A DNA stretch of 57,195 bases, taken from NCBI GenBank assembly GCA_041694155.1, contig JASMTS010000016.1, positions 1-57,195 on the forward strand. The letters run 5' to 3'. The notes beneath the pieces are model-generated. The model saw nothing but the letters and a program-made list of their open reading frames with translations. It searched no databases and was not told the DNA's origin. Below, piece by piece: positions 20,722 through 33,253 of the stretch. Made by a program: the position numbers and the translations under genes. Source of the DNA: JAAZVM01 sp041694155. GTDB lineage: Bacteria > Patescibacteriota > Gracilibacteria > BD1-5 > UBA6164. Every line of letters begins with the position of its first letter. Within the stretch, counting starts at the first letter, position 1.

Positions 20722-23001
20722 ATGCTAAATAAATTATTAAATATTTTCTCTAAAAATAAAAAAAATATCATACTTTTATCTTTTATGATAATGGGTTTTT
20801 TCTATTTATGAGATACTACTTTTGCTGCTAATAGTGATAATATAATGTCAGTTGATCCAGAGACAACTGAAAAAGTAGCAGAAGTAATAAGATGGATATG
20901 ATCTACTATAACAGTATTTTTGTCACTTCTTACTTATTTAGCTGTTATGTTTTTATCTCCAGAATGGATTAATGGTAGTCTTTTTGGCTTGAATTGATAT
21001 TTCAAACAAATATGGATATTAGTATCAAATGTTGTATATTTTGTATTTGCTTTTATCCTTATATGGATAGCTTTTATGAATATTATATGAAAATGACAGG
21101 ATAAATATCAATTAAAACAAGCTTTGCCAAAGTTTTTTATATGAATAATGATAGTTCCAATATCTTGGTTTCTGGTTAATTTTATACTTTCAATATCTTC
21201 AATACTTACTATATCAGCTATAAACTTACCTTATGATACCTTTCCGTGATTTAATAGTAAAATTACAGAGGTAAATGTACCTAATAAATGTATTATAAAT
21301 TTAGAAAAAGAGTCTTGAAAATCATGAACAAATAACTCTTGAGATTGAGATAATAATGTTAATTCATTTTTTCATTGTGAAGAAGATGCTTGAAAAACTA
21401 GTATATGAGAATTAATGGATAGTTCAGATGCTAGTTCAAAAATATTTTCTGTACTAGGGACATATGCTTATGGTGTTATATGATTAGAAAATATAGACCA
21501 ATTGAATAACTTTGATCAATCCAAAATAAAAACCATACTTGACTTAGTTGTAAAACTAGTTTTTGATATCTTGTTTATAGTTGTATATGCTGTTCTTATG
21601 ATAGCATTAGCATTAGTTCTGATGACTAGATGAATATATATATGGATATATATGATGATATCTCCACTTTTTGGTTTGATGTACTTTTTTGATAAATCAA
21701 GTGGTTGATGAGAATTTTTTGATAAGTTCAATATAAAGCAATTCATATCTCTAGCAATGGTACCTGTATATACTATGCTTGCTCTTACATTTGGTCTATT
21801 ATTTATATTTGTAGTTGCTCAGTGAATGGCTGCAGGTAATACATCTACTGCTATTGATTGATTACAATCTGTTAAAATTATTTCATGAACAGATGATGAA
21901 AATGAAAGTACTTTGATTATAGGTTCAGATGAAGATGAAGGTAAAAATTTTTCATTAGTTGTTAAATGAGCTGCAGCTAATGAAGAAAATATATCGGATA
22001 TTTGGCAAACAGCTCTTAGTGAATCTAATTGAGCTCTATGAGTAATAGGTACTCTTATAATGAAAATATTTGGTATAGTTGTATTATGGTGAGCTGTTAT
22101 GGCAGCACTTAGAACAAATGAAGTAACAAAAGCCGTAGTAGAACCATTACATGCATTTGGTACTCAAGTATGACAACTTGCTACAAAGTCTCCTCAGTAT
22201 GCTCCAATATTTGGTGGTCAAAGTATGAAAAGTATGAGTAGTGCAGCTTCTTCATTTAAGTCTTGAATAGAATGATATCATTCACAAAAATGAGCTGATA
22301 TATGAAGAAATTATAGTGATATGATTGTTTGATGATGAGATAAAAATGTCAGAAGAATTGAAGATAATTTTAGAGGTTTAAGTGAAAGTGATACAGATTG
22401 AATTGAGCGTGCAATTAAAGATACTTTACCACATATAAATTTTGATAATAAAAGACATGTAGATAAATTGGTAGAAGCTTTAGAATCAGTATGATTTGAG
22501 AATCTTAATTCTTCATCTATGATTTGACAAAGCAAAGATCAAGTATGAAGACACTTGATTCAGAATCAAAATAATAAATTACGTGAAGGTTGAAAATTTG
22601 ATGATTATTCTGATTATGTTCGTGCTTTAGATTGAAATACTAGTTTTTGATGATGAGATGTAGGTAATAATTGAAATAATGATCAAAATTGATGAAATAA
22701 TCCAACTCAAAATAATAATATAAATATTTCAACTACTTGAGTTTTAAGTTGATTAGATATGATTGATATTCAGTTATCATGACCTGATGGTGAAAAATTT
22801 GATTCAGCTGATAGAGTTGATATATTGGCTGAAAATATTCATAAATTATGAAAAAATAATATTGAATCATATTTTTCAGATGATTTAATTGAAGAAATAA
22901 GAAAATATTATGATTCTGATTGAAAATTTGTTCCAGATGGAGGTCAAGATAATTGAAAATTACCTTGGGAAGTAGATGATAACAATCAAGATGAAGAATA
23001 A
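20722..23001 (+). CDS. TrbL/VirB6-like multipass membrane protein
   Basis: The frame has 759 residues from ATG 20722. An N-terminal signal-like helix (IILLSFMIMGFFYLG) ends near TTFAA. Six to eight further helices follow up to about residue 480 (for example GSTITVFLSLLTYLAVMF, FDILFIVVYAVLMIALALVL, GVIGTLIMKIFGIVVLWG), broken by a periplasmic loop with two Cys at about 190-235. The last 280 residues are hydrophilic, Gly/Asn/Asp-rich and probably disordered. This layout is that of VirB6/TrbL channel components of type IV secretion systems. No other secretion gene is adjacent, so the assignment rests on topology only. It may be part of the surface machinery used to contact a host cell. Confidence 0.5.
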
Positions 23002-23006
23002 TAATT

Positions 23007-23033
23007 AAAAAAATCCCTTATAGGGATTTTTTT
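23007..23033. terminator. Bidirectional terminator
   Basis: Perfect stem AAAAAAATCCC / GGGATTTTTTT with loop TTATA. The stop codon of the minus-strand ATPase gene (23018-23020) is the loop itself. Confidence 0.85.
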
Positions 23034-24172
23034 ATTAACAAATTTTTTAGCTCTATCAATTCTACTTCATCGTAAATACTTTTTCTAATATTATATTTAT
23101 CAAAACTTTCTATTATCAAGTACTTTTTATTATCGTCTGGTATTTTTAATAATTTATTTATTTCTTTTTTTATCTCGTTTTTATCTATATTGTTTGATAA
23201 GTGTATGTATATTTTTTTGTTATCTTTTTCTGCTATAAAGCTTAATTCAAAAACTCAATTTTTTCATCAATAAACTGTAAAATTGTTATATTTTAAGTAT
23301 ACAAAAATAATATTTTCTCACAAAGTTTTATTATCCAGTTCAAAGTTGGATAGATAATTTCTTATTCAATTATCACTAAAATAATATTTTGATTTACCAT
23401 TAATTATTTTTTGCTTTTTTATATCATATAGATCTACTTTGTATATTATTTTTTCTTGTATACTAAAATCAATATAGTCATAAAATGTTTTTGGTGATAT
23501 TGTTTCAATTTCTTGAGCTGATTTTAATAACTCTCTATTTGATAAATAATTATTATTAAATGCTAAAAATGTTATAACAAAATAATACAATTTTATATTT
23601 TTTACTGATTTTAAATCAAATATACTTTTTAAGAATAAATTTGATATTATTAATTCTAATCATATTTTTTTATCATCTATTGCTTTTAGCTTATCTATAT
23701 TTCAGTATATTATATTATTTTCTATATTATTTTTATCTATAGATATATTCGTTTCAAAAATATTTATATTAGGAATAACTATATCATTTCATATTAATAT
23801 TATTTTTTTATTAATTTTGTAATACTTTGATATTACATTTTTTATTCATTTGACACTTCAGCAGTTTTGCAAAAAAATATATTTACTATTTTTTGATGAT
23901 ATATATTTATCCAATTCATTATCTGATTTAATTATATTAAGATTATCTAAATCTTTGTTAAAATATATATAATTTTCTCATATATTTGTTTTATTTATTA
24001 AATACGAAATTATTTTACTTTTTCATGACTCTCTCATTCATGATATAATTGTAATTTTTTGATTATTTATATTATTTAGAATGTTTTTTATTTGCGATAT
24101 ATTATTGTCTATTATATTTATTTCTCTTAGATATTTATTATTTTTTTCTATTATTTTATTGATATTGTCCAT
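23018..24172 (-). CDS. AAA ATPase of the DUF4143 type with altered Walker B
   Basis: The frame has 384 residues from ATG 24172. The P-loop is GMRESGKS at about residues 40-47. The C-terminal half has the DUF4143 order: TFYDYIDFSIQEKIIYKVDLYD (winged helix), KSKYYFSDNGIRNYL, a Gly-Glu-Asn segment, VYGGKNGVFELSFIAEKDN, and LLKIPDDNKKYLIIES, which ends with a nuclease-like fold. Where family members have a Walker B Asp-Glu (hydrophobic strand then DE), this one reads KYIFLQNC, so the catalytic acidic residues are Gln-Asn. The family consists of archaeal and bacterial ATPases of unclear role, often variable between strains. The protein may bind but not hydrolyse ATP. Confidence 0.75.
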
Positions 24173-24287
24173 TTTAAATTGTACAAATTAATATATATTT
24201 AGTAATTAGTTTTATTATTAATATTTTAATATAAAAGTCAATTTTTTATATTTATAAATAAAATTATTTTATGTAAAGTTATTTTTT

Positions 24288-24315
24288 TTGACTATTATTA
24301 ATATTTTAATTTAAT
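24288..24315 (+). promoter_or_regulatory. Candidate promoter of the phosphate permease gene
   Basis: TTGACT at 24288-24293 and TTTAAT at 24310-24315 with a 16-base spacer, 33 bases before the start codon. It lies in a very AT-rich gap between divergent genes. Confidence 0.4.
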
Positions 24316-24347
24316 CATTTATATATATTTATTATATAATATTATTT

Positions 24348-25685
24348 ATGAAGTATTTAGCTTTTGTATTTTATGTTATTTTATCCTTGGTTTGAGTACA
24401 TTTATTAGTATGAACTGATTTATCGACTCAAGCCAATTTTTTTTTACTATTAGCTGTATTCTTATGAGTTTATATGGCAGTAAATATATGAGCCAATGAT
24501 GTAGCAAATAGTGTTTGACCTGCTGTTGGTTCAGGTGCATTAAAATTGAAGCATGCTATTATCATAGCTGCTATATTTGAATTGCTTTGAGCTGTGATAG
24601 CTTGATGAGAAGTAGTAGATACAGTTAAAAAGTGAATTATTGATGTTTGATTAATAAATGATGTAAATGTTTTTATTTTTATAATGCTTTCTGCATTATT
24701 TTCCGCTTCATTATGGCTTAATCTCGCAACATTTTTCAGAGCACCAGTTTCAACTACTCATTCTATAGTAGGTTGAGTTATGTGATGATGAATTGCTGCA
24801 CTTTGATTTTGAGTTGTTGATTGGTGAACTATGTGAAAAATAGTCTCTAGTTGGTTTATTTCTCCATTGCTAGGTTGAATTATTGCTGCATTATTTTTGT
24901 TTGGTATAAAATACCTAGTTATATTTAGAGATGATAAAGTTTCTCAATCAAAAAAGTGGGTTCCATTTTTTGTTGCTATAATGTCATGGGCATTTGTTAC
25001 TTTTTTGATAGTAAAGTGACTTAAACAAGTAGTCGAAATAGATTTTATTTATGCTTCTCACTTATGATTATTAGTTTGATTTTTTGTTTATTTCTTCTTA
25101 AGATCTATAATATGAAAAAAGGCATCCAAAATATCCAATAATAGAGAATGAGTTGCAAAATTATTTAATATTCCTTTGATTTTTGCTGTAGTTTTACTTA
25201 CATTTGCTCATTGATCAAATGATGTAGCTAATGCAATATGACCTTTGGCTGCAATTTATGACTCTCTTGTTAACTCATGAATATCATGAAATGTTTGAGT
25301 TCCTTTTTGGATAATGTTACTATGATGAGCTTGATTATCTTTTGGTTTACTTCTTTTTTGACCTAGAATAATCAAGGCTGTAGGTTCTGAAATAACAGAG
25401 TTAGATCAAATAAGAGCATTTTGTATAGCATTATCTGCTGCTATAACTGTTATAATAGCAAGTCAATTATGATTACCTGTTAGTACTACTCATGTAGCAA
25501 TTGGTTGAGTTTTTTGAGTATGATTTTTGAGAGAATACTTACATAGAAAAAAACATGGTAAAAAAGAAAAATATGTACAGAGAAATATGATGTTTAAAAT
25601 TGTTTCAGCTTGGTTAATTACTGTTCCAGTTGTTGCTTTTATATCTTGAATATTCTTTGTCTTATTCAATTTTATGTTTATATAA
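24348..25685 (+). CDS. Inorganic phosphate transporter, PiT family
   Basis: The frame has 445 residues from ATG 24348 with ten to twelve membrane helices. The two inverted PiT signatures are both present: GANDVANSVGPAVGSGA near residue 48 and HGSNDVANAIGPLAAI near residue 288, each followed by the helix-end motif PVSTTHS or PVSTTHVAIGG. These line the path for phosphate, which is moved with H+ or Na+. A central basic loop (about residues 240-275) is cytoplasmic. A PhoU-like partner gene is not next to it. Many helix glycines are UGA. It is a single-gene unit with its own candidate promoter and terminator. Confidence 0.95.
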
Positions 25686-25691
25686 TATTAC

Positions 25692-25728
25692 AAAAAAGTA
25701 AAAAATATTTATTTTTTACTTTTTTTTT
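25692..25728 (+). terminator. Terminator after the phosphate permease gene
   Basis: AT-only stem AAAAAAGTAAAAAAT with its complement, then a T-run. Confidence 0.7.
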
Positions 25729-25770
25729 GTATACTGTGAGCCAAAAATATATAAATAATAAAAAATATTT

Positions 25771-27522
25771 ATGGAAGATAAAATTATTTCTTTATTGCAA
25801 AATATAATAAAATCAGAATATGATCTTGATATACAAGATATCAAATTGGAAATACCGCCTAAGAAGGATTTAGGAGATTTTGCATTTGGTGCATTTTTAT
25901 TATCAAGAGACTTAAAAAGAAACCCAAATCAAATAGCTAACGAGTTACTTGAAAAAATAACATGATATGAATTAATAGATTCAGCTTCTGTAGAAGGTCC
26001 TTATTTAAATATATTTATAAATAAATCTAGTTTTAATGACTTATTTATAAATATATATTCTGATGAATATTTTGATGATATTTCAAATATAGGTAATTGA
26101 AAAAAAATAGTAGTAGATTATATCTGAGCAAATGTATGAAAGCCTTTACATATAGGTCATATGTGTACTCCAAATCAATGACAAGCTATGATAAATGCTT
26201 ACAAAAAATTGTGATATGATGTTATATCTGATAGTCATATAGGGGATTGGTGAATAATATTTGGTAAGCTTATTACAGCTTATAAAATGTGGTGAGATGA
26301 ATCACAATTAGAAAAAAATGCTGTTGATTATTTGTTGTCTTTATATGTAAAAATTACATCTGAAATAGAAGAAGTATGAGAAGAGTTAGAGCAAAAAACT
26401 AGAGATGAATTTAAGCTTTTATCTTCTTGAAATACTGAATCTATAGAGCTTTGGAGAAAATTTACTAGTTATTCTATAGAAGCTATGAATTCTCAATTAT
26501 CTAGGTTGAATGTAAAACCAGACTATAATATATGAGAAAGTTTTTATGAGTGACTTTGATTACCAAAGATGGAAAATTATCCAGACTTAAAAGATGATAT
26601 GCATTCAATTGTAGATATTCTTATTTCTAAATGAATTGCAACAAAAAATGATGATAATTCTGTATGAGTCAATTTTGATGAAGATTTAAAAATACCAAGC
26701 TGTATTTTACAAAAAAGAGATGGTACTCATTGATATTTGGCTTCTGATTTGGCTGCTATCAAATACAGAATTGATAATTGGAATCCAGAAAAAATCGTTT
26801 ATTTTGTAGATGTTAGGCAGCAAATGCATTTAAAACAAGCCTTTGAAATATCAAAACAAGCTTGATGGGTAGGTGATTGTGAGCTTTTTCATGCATATAA
26901 TGGTTTTATAACTCTAAAAGATTGAGCAATGTCTACTCGTAAGGGTAGAATAATAAAACTTGATGCATTACTTGATGAATCTGAAAATAGAGCAAAAGAT
27001 ATAATACTTGAAAAAAGAGATGATATAGAATGAGATGAGTTAGAACAATTATCAAAAACTATATGAATATGAGCTATTAAATATTGATATCTAAAAAAAT
27101 CTAGAGAAAATGATGTTGTTTTTGATTGGGATGAATTTATGACTTTTGAATGAAATAGTTGACCATATATTCAATATGCTTATGTTAGATCTATAAATAT
27201 ATTAAATAATTATAAAGAAGATATTGACTCTATAAAACATAATATAGTATTTGGTACTGATGAAGAAAGTGATTTGATAAAGTTATTATCTATTTATAAA
27301 GATACCTTATTTGATTCTACAAAAACAAACTCTCCTCACATACTTTGTAAATATGCTTATTCACTTACAAAATCTTTTAATTCTTTTTATAATAATGTGC
27401 ATATTCTTAATGAAGAAGATTTTGATAAAAAAGTATCAAGATTAAAGCTTGTGAAATTATTTTGATTTGTATTAAAAGATACTTTTTCTATTTTATGAAT
27501 AGATATGCCTAATAAAATGTAA
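25771..27522 (+). CDS. argS: Arginyl-tRNA synthetase
   Basis: This is a class I aminoacyl-tRNA synthetase that charges tRNA-Arg. The frame has 583 residues from ATG 25771. The N-terminal additional domain is at about residues 1-105 (PPKKDLGDFAFGAFLL, VEGPYLNIFINK). The HIGH motif follows, in ANVGKPLHIGHM (about residues 120-131), then SDSHIGDWGIIFGKL, the KMSKS equivalent AMSTRKGRIIKLD (about 386-398), and a helical anticodon-binding domain ending FSILGIDMPNKM. The form of the second signature (MSTRKG) is the normal one for ArgRS. It is probably cotranscribed with the methyltransferase gene 5 bp downstream. Confidence 0.97.
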
Positions 27523-27527
27523 TTTTT

Positions 27528-28196
27528 ATGAATGTAGATTATAATAAATTTGCTTCTACTTTTTCAAATAGTAGAAAAAATATGAGGTGGCAAGAACTAG
27601 ATTATTTTATAGATAATTATTTGCTTGATAAAAAATTTGATATTTTTGATATATGATGTGGTAATGGTAGATTATTATCACATCTAGAACAAAAAATAGA
27701 TAATAAAAATTTTTTGTATATATGAGCTGACTCTTCTAGTGAAATGATTCAAGAAGCAAAAAAAATACATAAAAATAATGATTTTTATGTATTAAATATG
27801 TTAAATTTAGAAGAATTCGATATATGAAAAAAGTTTGATTTTATTGTTTTTATAGCTTCTTTTCATCACTTAGATTCATTGGAAGATAGGGAAATAGTTT
27901 TGGATGAAGCAAAAAAACTTCTTAATGACAATTGAATTATTTTTATGACTAATTGGTCACTTGATAGTGAATTAAACTATAATAAATATTTATCTTCTAA
28001 AATAGATAATTCTACAAATCAATTTTGATCAAGTGATTATAATATTAAAATATGAGATTTTGATAGATATTATCACAGTTTTAGTATAGAAGAGTTAAAT
28101 TATCTTTTTGATAAAACTTGATATCTAATTTTTGAAAATAGACTATTTGATAACAAGAGAAATATAATAAGTATAATAAAAAAAATCTGAGATTAA
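27528..28196 (+). CDS. Class I SAM-dependent methyltransferase
   Basis: The frame has 222 residues from ATG 27528. Motif I is IFDIGCGNGRLL (about residues 40-51), followed by YIGADSSSEMIQEAKK (acidic end of beta 2), then FDFIVFIASFHHLDSLEDRE (motif post-II/IV) and LLNDNGIIFMTNWSL (motif VI). The HHLDS...R arrangement and the Asn-Trp after strand 5 recall the Trm9/ABH8 group that methylates wobble uridines of tRNA. Position directly after argS would fit a tRNA target, but this is inference; a small-molecule methyltransferase is the alternative. The stop codon is in the loop of the terminator. Confidence 0.8.
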
Positions 28197-28210
28197 TCTC
28201 AGATTTTTTT
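28179..28210. terminator. Bidirectional terminator
   Basis: Perfect palindrome built on AAAAAATCTGAGATT and its complement; it contains the stop codon of the methyltransferase gene and serves the converging pilin gene as well. Confidence 0.85.
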
Positions 28211-28212
28211 TA

Positions 28213-29034
28213 TTATTCAAAATCATTTACAGGGTATGGTATTCATTGATTGTCAGCTGTAGAACCAAAATTTGTTAAGTCACCACCATCTTTATCTTTT
28301 CATTTTTCTTGTCAGTCTATTAGATATACACTTCAGTCTCAACCTATAAGTGTTTCAGGACAAGTTGCAGCATCATCAAAACATGATTGGCTATCATAGT
28401 CTCATACTATTTTTGTAAGATAAGTATCACTAGCTTCTTTTTTTACAGTATATGCTATATTATAGTAAGTACCTGTTTTATTATTTCCACCCCAGTCTGG
28501 TCATGAAGGTTTTCTATATACTGCATAAACATATCTACCAATTCACATTTCTATAAGTGTATTACCACTATCATTTTCTGTTAAATCTCATATTTCAGGA
28601 TCATATAAGTCTTTTGTTAGATAATTTTTACCCAATTCTTCTTGAGATATAGTACCTTTTGCACCTATTTGTCTAGTATTAGTATTATTTTCTATAACTC
28701 AACCACCATCAGCTCCATCAATTGTTTCTATTTCAGCTCAATTCATGGTAACATCTAAAGTATTTGAAGGTGTAGCTGTTGTACCACTATTATAACCCCA
28801 CATATTATTGTTAGCATCATATTCTCATACAGCAGGGTAATAATTGTTATCTACTTTGAATTGTTGTAAAGAAGTTTCTATAGTAGATACATCAGATATC
28901 TTTCTACCAGAAACTGCTTTATCTACTGCTCAACCAAAGTTTTGGTATGCTACTACAGATATTATAGATAATATTGTAATTACTACTAATAATTCTACTA
29001 AAGAGAATCATTTTTTATTAATATTAAATTTCAT
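28213..29034 (-). CDS. Type IV pilin-like / pseudopilin protein
   Basis: The frame has 273 residues from ATG 29034. The start is a class III signal peptide: a short basic leader (MKFNINKKG) then FSLVELLVVITILSIISVVA, with cleavage expected after Gly9 (UGA) and Glu at position 5 of the mature form. The N-terminal helix continues to about residue 60 (KISDVSTIETSLQQFKVDNN) and the rest is a beta-rich, Asp/Gly-rich head with two Cys near residue 225. Prepilin peptidase, ATPases and other pilus genes are not in the window. Surface fibres or a type II-like secretion tip are the expected roles; this would suit an attached lifestyle. Confidence 0.88.
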
Positions 29035-29168
29035 ATATAAAAACTAGTTATTTTTTAAATAAACAAAATTATTATATATTTTATTTAAAATAAGACAAGA
29101 AAATATTTACAAAAAAAATATATCTGTTAATATACTATATATTAGTAAATATTAATGTATTAATATTC

Positions 29169-31412
29169 ATGGATAATTATAAAAAAATAGACAAAAAAGT
29201 AGATTTGATAATAAAAAAGGTTTCAAAATATATGTGAAACCTTAATTTTGAGTATATTGAGTCAGAAATAAAAAAAGCTTATTTGTATGCTCGTGATGCT
29301 CATGAATGACAATATAGGCTTTCAGGAGATCCATATATACTGCATCCAGTCGAAGCTACTATGATGCTTTTGTCACTAAAACCTGATATATATACTATAC
29401 AAACATGTCTTTTGCATGATGTAATAGAGGATACACCCAAAACAGCAGAAGATATCAAAGAAGAATTCTGACAAGAAGTAGCTTTTTTGTGTGAATGATT
29501 AGCAAAACTTTCAAAGGTTAGATACAAATGACAAGATAGAGATGTATGAAGTCTTAGAAAGATGTTTATAGCAATGGCTGAAGATTTGAGAGTTATTTTT
29601 GTAAAACTTTCAGATAGACTTCATAATATGAAGACTTTAAAACATCATCCAAAAAAAGAAAAAAGAGAAAAAATAGCACTTGAAACACTTCAAATATATT
29701 CTCCTATTGCTGATAGACTAGGTCTTTATCATTTTAAAAATGACTTAGACGAAGAATGTTTTAAAATATTAGACCCAAAATCATACAAAAAATTAAGAAG
29801 ACAATTAAAGGATTTAGAAACACAAAGAAATGCATTTATACAAAATGTAAAAGTTGAATTAAATGATTTATTAAAAGATCAAATATCTAATTATGAAATA
29901 GACTACAGAGTAAAATCTATATATTCTATTCATAAAAAGTTGATAAAAAAATGATTAACACATGCTTCTGAGCTTTTTGACTTATTTTGAATTAGAATAA
30001 TGGTAGAAACAGAAGCTGATTGTTACAAAGTATTGTGAATAATACATAACAATTGGACTCCTCTTCCTAAAAGATTTAAAGATTATATAGCTTTACCAAA
30101 ACCTAATTGATATAAAAGTCTTCATACTAGTGTAATGTGAGTATTTAAGTCTGATAGAAGGCAGCCAACAGAAATACAAATAAAAACATTTAAAATGCTT
30201 GAGTATTCTGATTTATGAGTTGCTGCTCACTTTGAATACAAAGAAAAATGAAGTACTATAGCAACTGATATAGATTGGGTAAAAGAATTAAAAGATTTAG
30301 TAAATAATATACAAGATAGTGATTTTGTTTGATCATTAAAACTAGATTTTTTCAAAGATAGAATATTTGTTTTTACTCCAAAATGAGACTTTATAAATCT
30401 TCCTAATGGTTCTACTCCAGTTGATTTTGCATATGCAGTTCATACTGATTTGTGAGACCATATAACACTATCAAAGGTTAATTGATCAGTATATCCTTTG
30501 GATAAAGAATTACATAACTGAGATGTAGTAGAAATCATTATAGATAAAAATAAAAAACCTAATCCTTTCCGGATATCTTTTGTAAAAACTATAAAAGCTA
30601 GAAATAGAATAAAATTTTCTCTGAAAAAAGAAGACAAAGATTTACATAGAGAGAGATGAAAAGAATTGATGTCTAAATATCTTGAGAAATCTTGATATTG
30701 AAAATTTGATAAAGATCTTAGCTTATTAAAAGCAGTTGATTGAAAAACTTATTCATTAGAAGAAAGATGGGCCTTGTTGGAACAAGTAGGTAATTTTTCT
30801 TTGCCTCCAGCGTCTCTTATGAAAAGGATACTTAGATCAACTCCTTGAGCTAATACCAGTAAAAAAGTAGTTACAAAAGAAGAAAAAGAGCTTTTAAAAG
30901 AAGCTTATAAGGATGTAAATGAATCAAAAGATAAGAAGCCTTCACCAAATAAAAAAGATCTTATTATTTGATGAGAATCATGATTAAAATATAAATTATG
31001 TCATTGTTGTAGAAGAAAACTTACAAATGACATAGTAGCTCATGTAAATAATAAATGAATAATAACTATTCATAAAAGAAAATGTAAAATTTTAGATGAT
31101 GTTAATAAAGATAGACTTCTTTCTGCTTATATAGATTGAGAAAAAGAAGAATCACTTATTATTCATGTAGAATTTTTATTTGATAATAAAATATGAGTAT
31201 TAAAAGAATTATCAGATATTATTTTTAGTATGTGAATAGATGTAGATGCTATTAATACCAGTAAATACTGAAACTCAAAAACTAAAATAGATTTAGATTT
31301 AAGAATATTAGATTATGACTATTTGGTGATTGATAGGTTTTTAGATAGAGTAAAAATACATTTTGAAGATATTTTACATGAATATAATATTTGAAAAATA
31401 AAAAAGATATAA
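29169..31412 (+). CDS. rel: Bifunctional (p)ppGpp synthetase/hydrolase, RelA/SpoT
   Basis: The frame has 747 residues from ATG 29169, a full-length long Rel. The hydrolase HD domain is intact (ARDAHEGQYRLSGDPYILHP, LLHDVIEDT with His-Asp, and later KLSDRLHNMKTL). The synthetase domain has ELFDLFGIRIMVE, KDYIALPKPNGYKSLHT and EIQIKTFKMLEYSDLG. A TGS domain follows (DRIFVFTPKGDFINLP, TPVDFAYAVHTDLGDH), then a linker, a Cys-bearing region (LCHCCRRKL, about residue 615), and a C-terminal ACT domain. Both activities are therefore likely. It is a single gene with a strong terminator and shows that this small-genome lineage keeps the stringent response. Confidence 0.96.
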
Positions 31413-31446
31413 AAAAAGAGAAGATTTTAAATCTTCTCTTTTTTTT
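31411..31446. terminator. Bidirectional terminator
   Basis: Long stem AAAAAAAGAGAAGATTT with complement; it touches the stop codons of rel on one side and rpsO on the other. Confidence 0.85.
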
Positions 31447-31714
31447 ATTTTCTTATTTTTAATTTTTCTAATACTTCGTTGTATTTATTAGCATCTTTTT
31501 TCTTAAGATATGATAATAGTTTTCTTCTTTTAGCTACCATCATCAAGATACCTCTTCTAGAGTGGTTATCTTTTTTGTGTTCTAATAAATGTTCTTTTAA
31601 GTTTTCTATTTTAGCTGTTAATATAGCTATTTGAACTTCAGATGAACCAGTGTCACCTTTTTTACTTGCAAAATCTCAAATTATTTTGCTTTTTACATCT
31701 TTTGTAATTGCCAT
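31445..31714 (-). CDS. rpsO: Small ribosomal subunit protein uS15
   Basis: The frame has 89 residues from ATG 31714, exactly the usual length. Signatures of S15 are present: DTGSSEVQIAILTAKIENL, LKEHLLEHKKDNHSRRGIL, and MMVAKRRKLLSYLKKKD, which bind 16S rRNA helices 20-22. It is a single gene here. The common neighbour pnp is not adjacent. Confidence 0.98.
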
Positions 31715-31894
31715 AAATGTATTTTTACGAATTATAATATAATAACTTTTCAAAAACCGGAAAATACACCAGTGATTTGAAAGTACTCAGATTATATATA
31801 TAAACCTTATTTTTGCAAATAAATTTTATTTATTGAAAAACTAAAATTAATAAATATTATATTATATATATACTAAATATGTGTAAAACAATTT

Positions 31895-33250
31895 ATGAAA
31901 AAATTTAAATCATTTTATTTTGAGTCATATAGTTTTGATAGTCAAAGCTTGATAGCAAAATTTGAATATTCTTTTGATAATGAATATTTTTTTACAGAAG
32001 AAATAGATTTTTCAAGTGATAAATTCAATTTAAATAAAAATATTGATTATGATATATTAGACAATTTTTTGTTTTCATTGCATATAGCTCTAGGGATAAG
32101 TTATTATAAAGCTTATCCTACTAAAAAACTATATATAAAATCATGATATTTATCAAAAACACAAATAAGTTTTTGGCAAAAATTTTATAAAAATTGATTG
32201 GGAGAGTTTTTATATACAAATAATATTGACCCTAGTTGATTATTTGAGTTTGAAAATACTATTTTTAATCCTGTATCAAAAGTAGATAAGGATTTTGATT
32301 TAAGAGACAAATCTCTTATACCATTATGATGATGAAAAGACTCATTAGTTTCAATAGACTTGTATTCCAAATCAGACTATGATTATGATTTATATGTTTT
32401 TTGAAAAAATGACTCTATAAAACAAAACTGTGCTGATTTATTAAATAAAGATATCTTATTAACAAAAAGAAAAATTTGTCCTAATTTGATACATCTAAAT
32501 GAGATTTGAAATTATAATTGACATGTACCTATAACATGAATAATAGCTTTTGTTATCATTACTGTTTGATATCTATATAATTATAAATATCTAGTATTAT
32601 CAAATGAGAGATCTGCTAATAGTTGAAATACCGTATGGAATTCTATAGATGTAAATCATCAATGGAGTAAGTCACTTGAATTTGAGTCTGATTTTATGCA
32701 CTATGTTAGAGAAAATTTATCAAAAAATATTTATTATTTTTCTCTTTTAAGGTGATTTTATGAGTACAAAATAGCAGAATATTTTTCTAATAATTGTAAA
32801 AGGTTTTTTTGAGTATTTTCTAGTTGTAATAATAACTTTAAAATTGATGAAAAAAAGAGGTTAAAATCTAGTTTTTGGTGTAACTCATGCCCTAAATGTG
32901 CTTTTAGTTTTAGTATTCTTAGACCTTTTTTGAATAATCAAGAAATTTTGAGTATTTTTTGAGAAGATTTATTTTATAAAAAAGAATTAGAATCAACTTT
33001 TATAGAATTATTGTGAATTGAATGAATCAAACCTTTTGAGTGTGTTTGAGAGAAAGAAGAGGTAGTATTAGCTTTTTATAAATCTTATTTTTATTATGAT
33101 AATAAGCCAAATATATTAAAAATCTTTGAATCAGAAGTTATAAATAAAAATGATAATCAATATTTTGATAATTTGGAAAAAAGATTTTGAACAATTTATG
33201 ACGAAGATATAATACCTCTAAATATAAAATCTAATGTATTAAAGATATAA
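31895..33250 (+). CDS. murL: MurL-like UDP-MurNAc-L-Ala-L-Glu epimerase
   Basis: The frame has 451 residues from ATG 31895. It carries the features I associate with MurL, the enzyme that epimerises the terminal L-Glu of UDP-MurNAc-L-Ala-L-Glu to D-Glu in some bacteria: IPLGGGKDSLVSIDL with the PP-loop-like GGGKDS (Gly145-Ser150, all three Gly are UGA), NYNGHVPITGIIAFV, VLSNERSANSGNT, VNHQWSKSLEFE, YYFSLLRGFYEYKIAEYF, FSSCNNNF, FWCNSCPKCAFSF, and FECVGEKEE near the end. Four nucleotides separate it from the PBP gene, which supports a wall-precursor role. The alternative is another ATP-pyrophosphatase-like enzyme with the same loop. Confidence 0.8.
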
Positions 33251-33253
33251 AAT

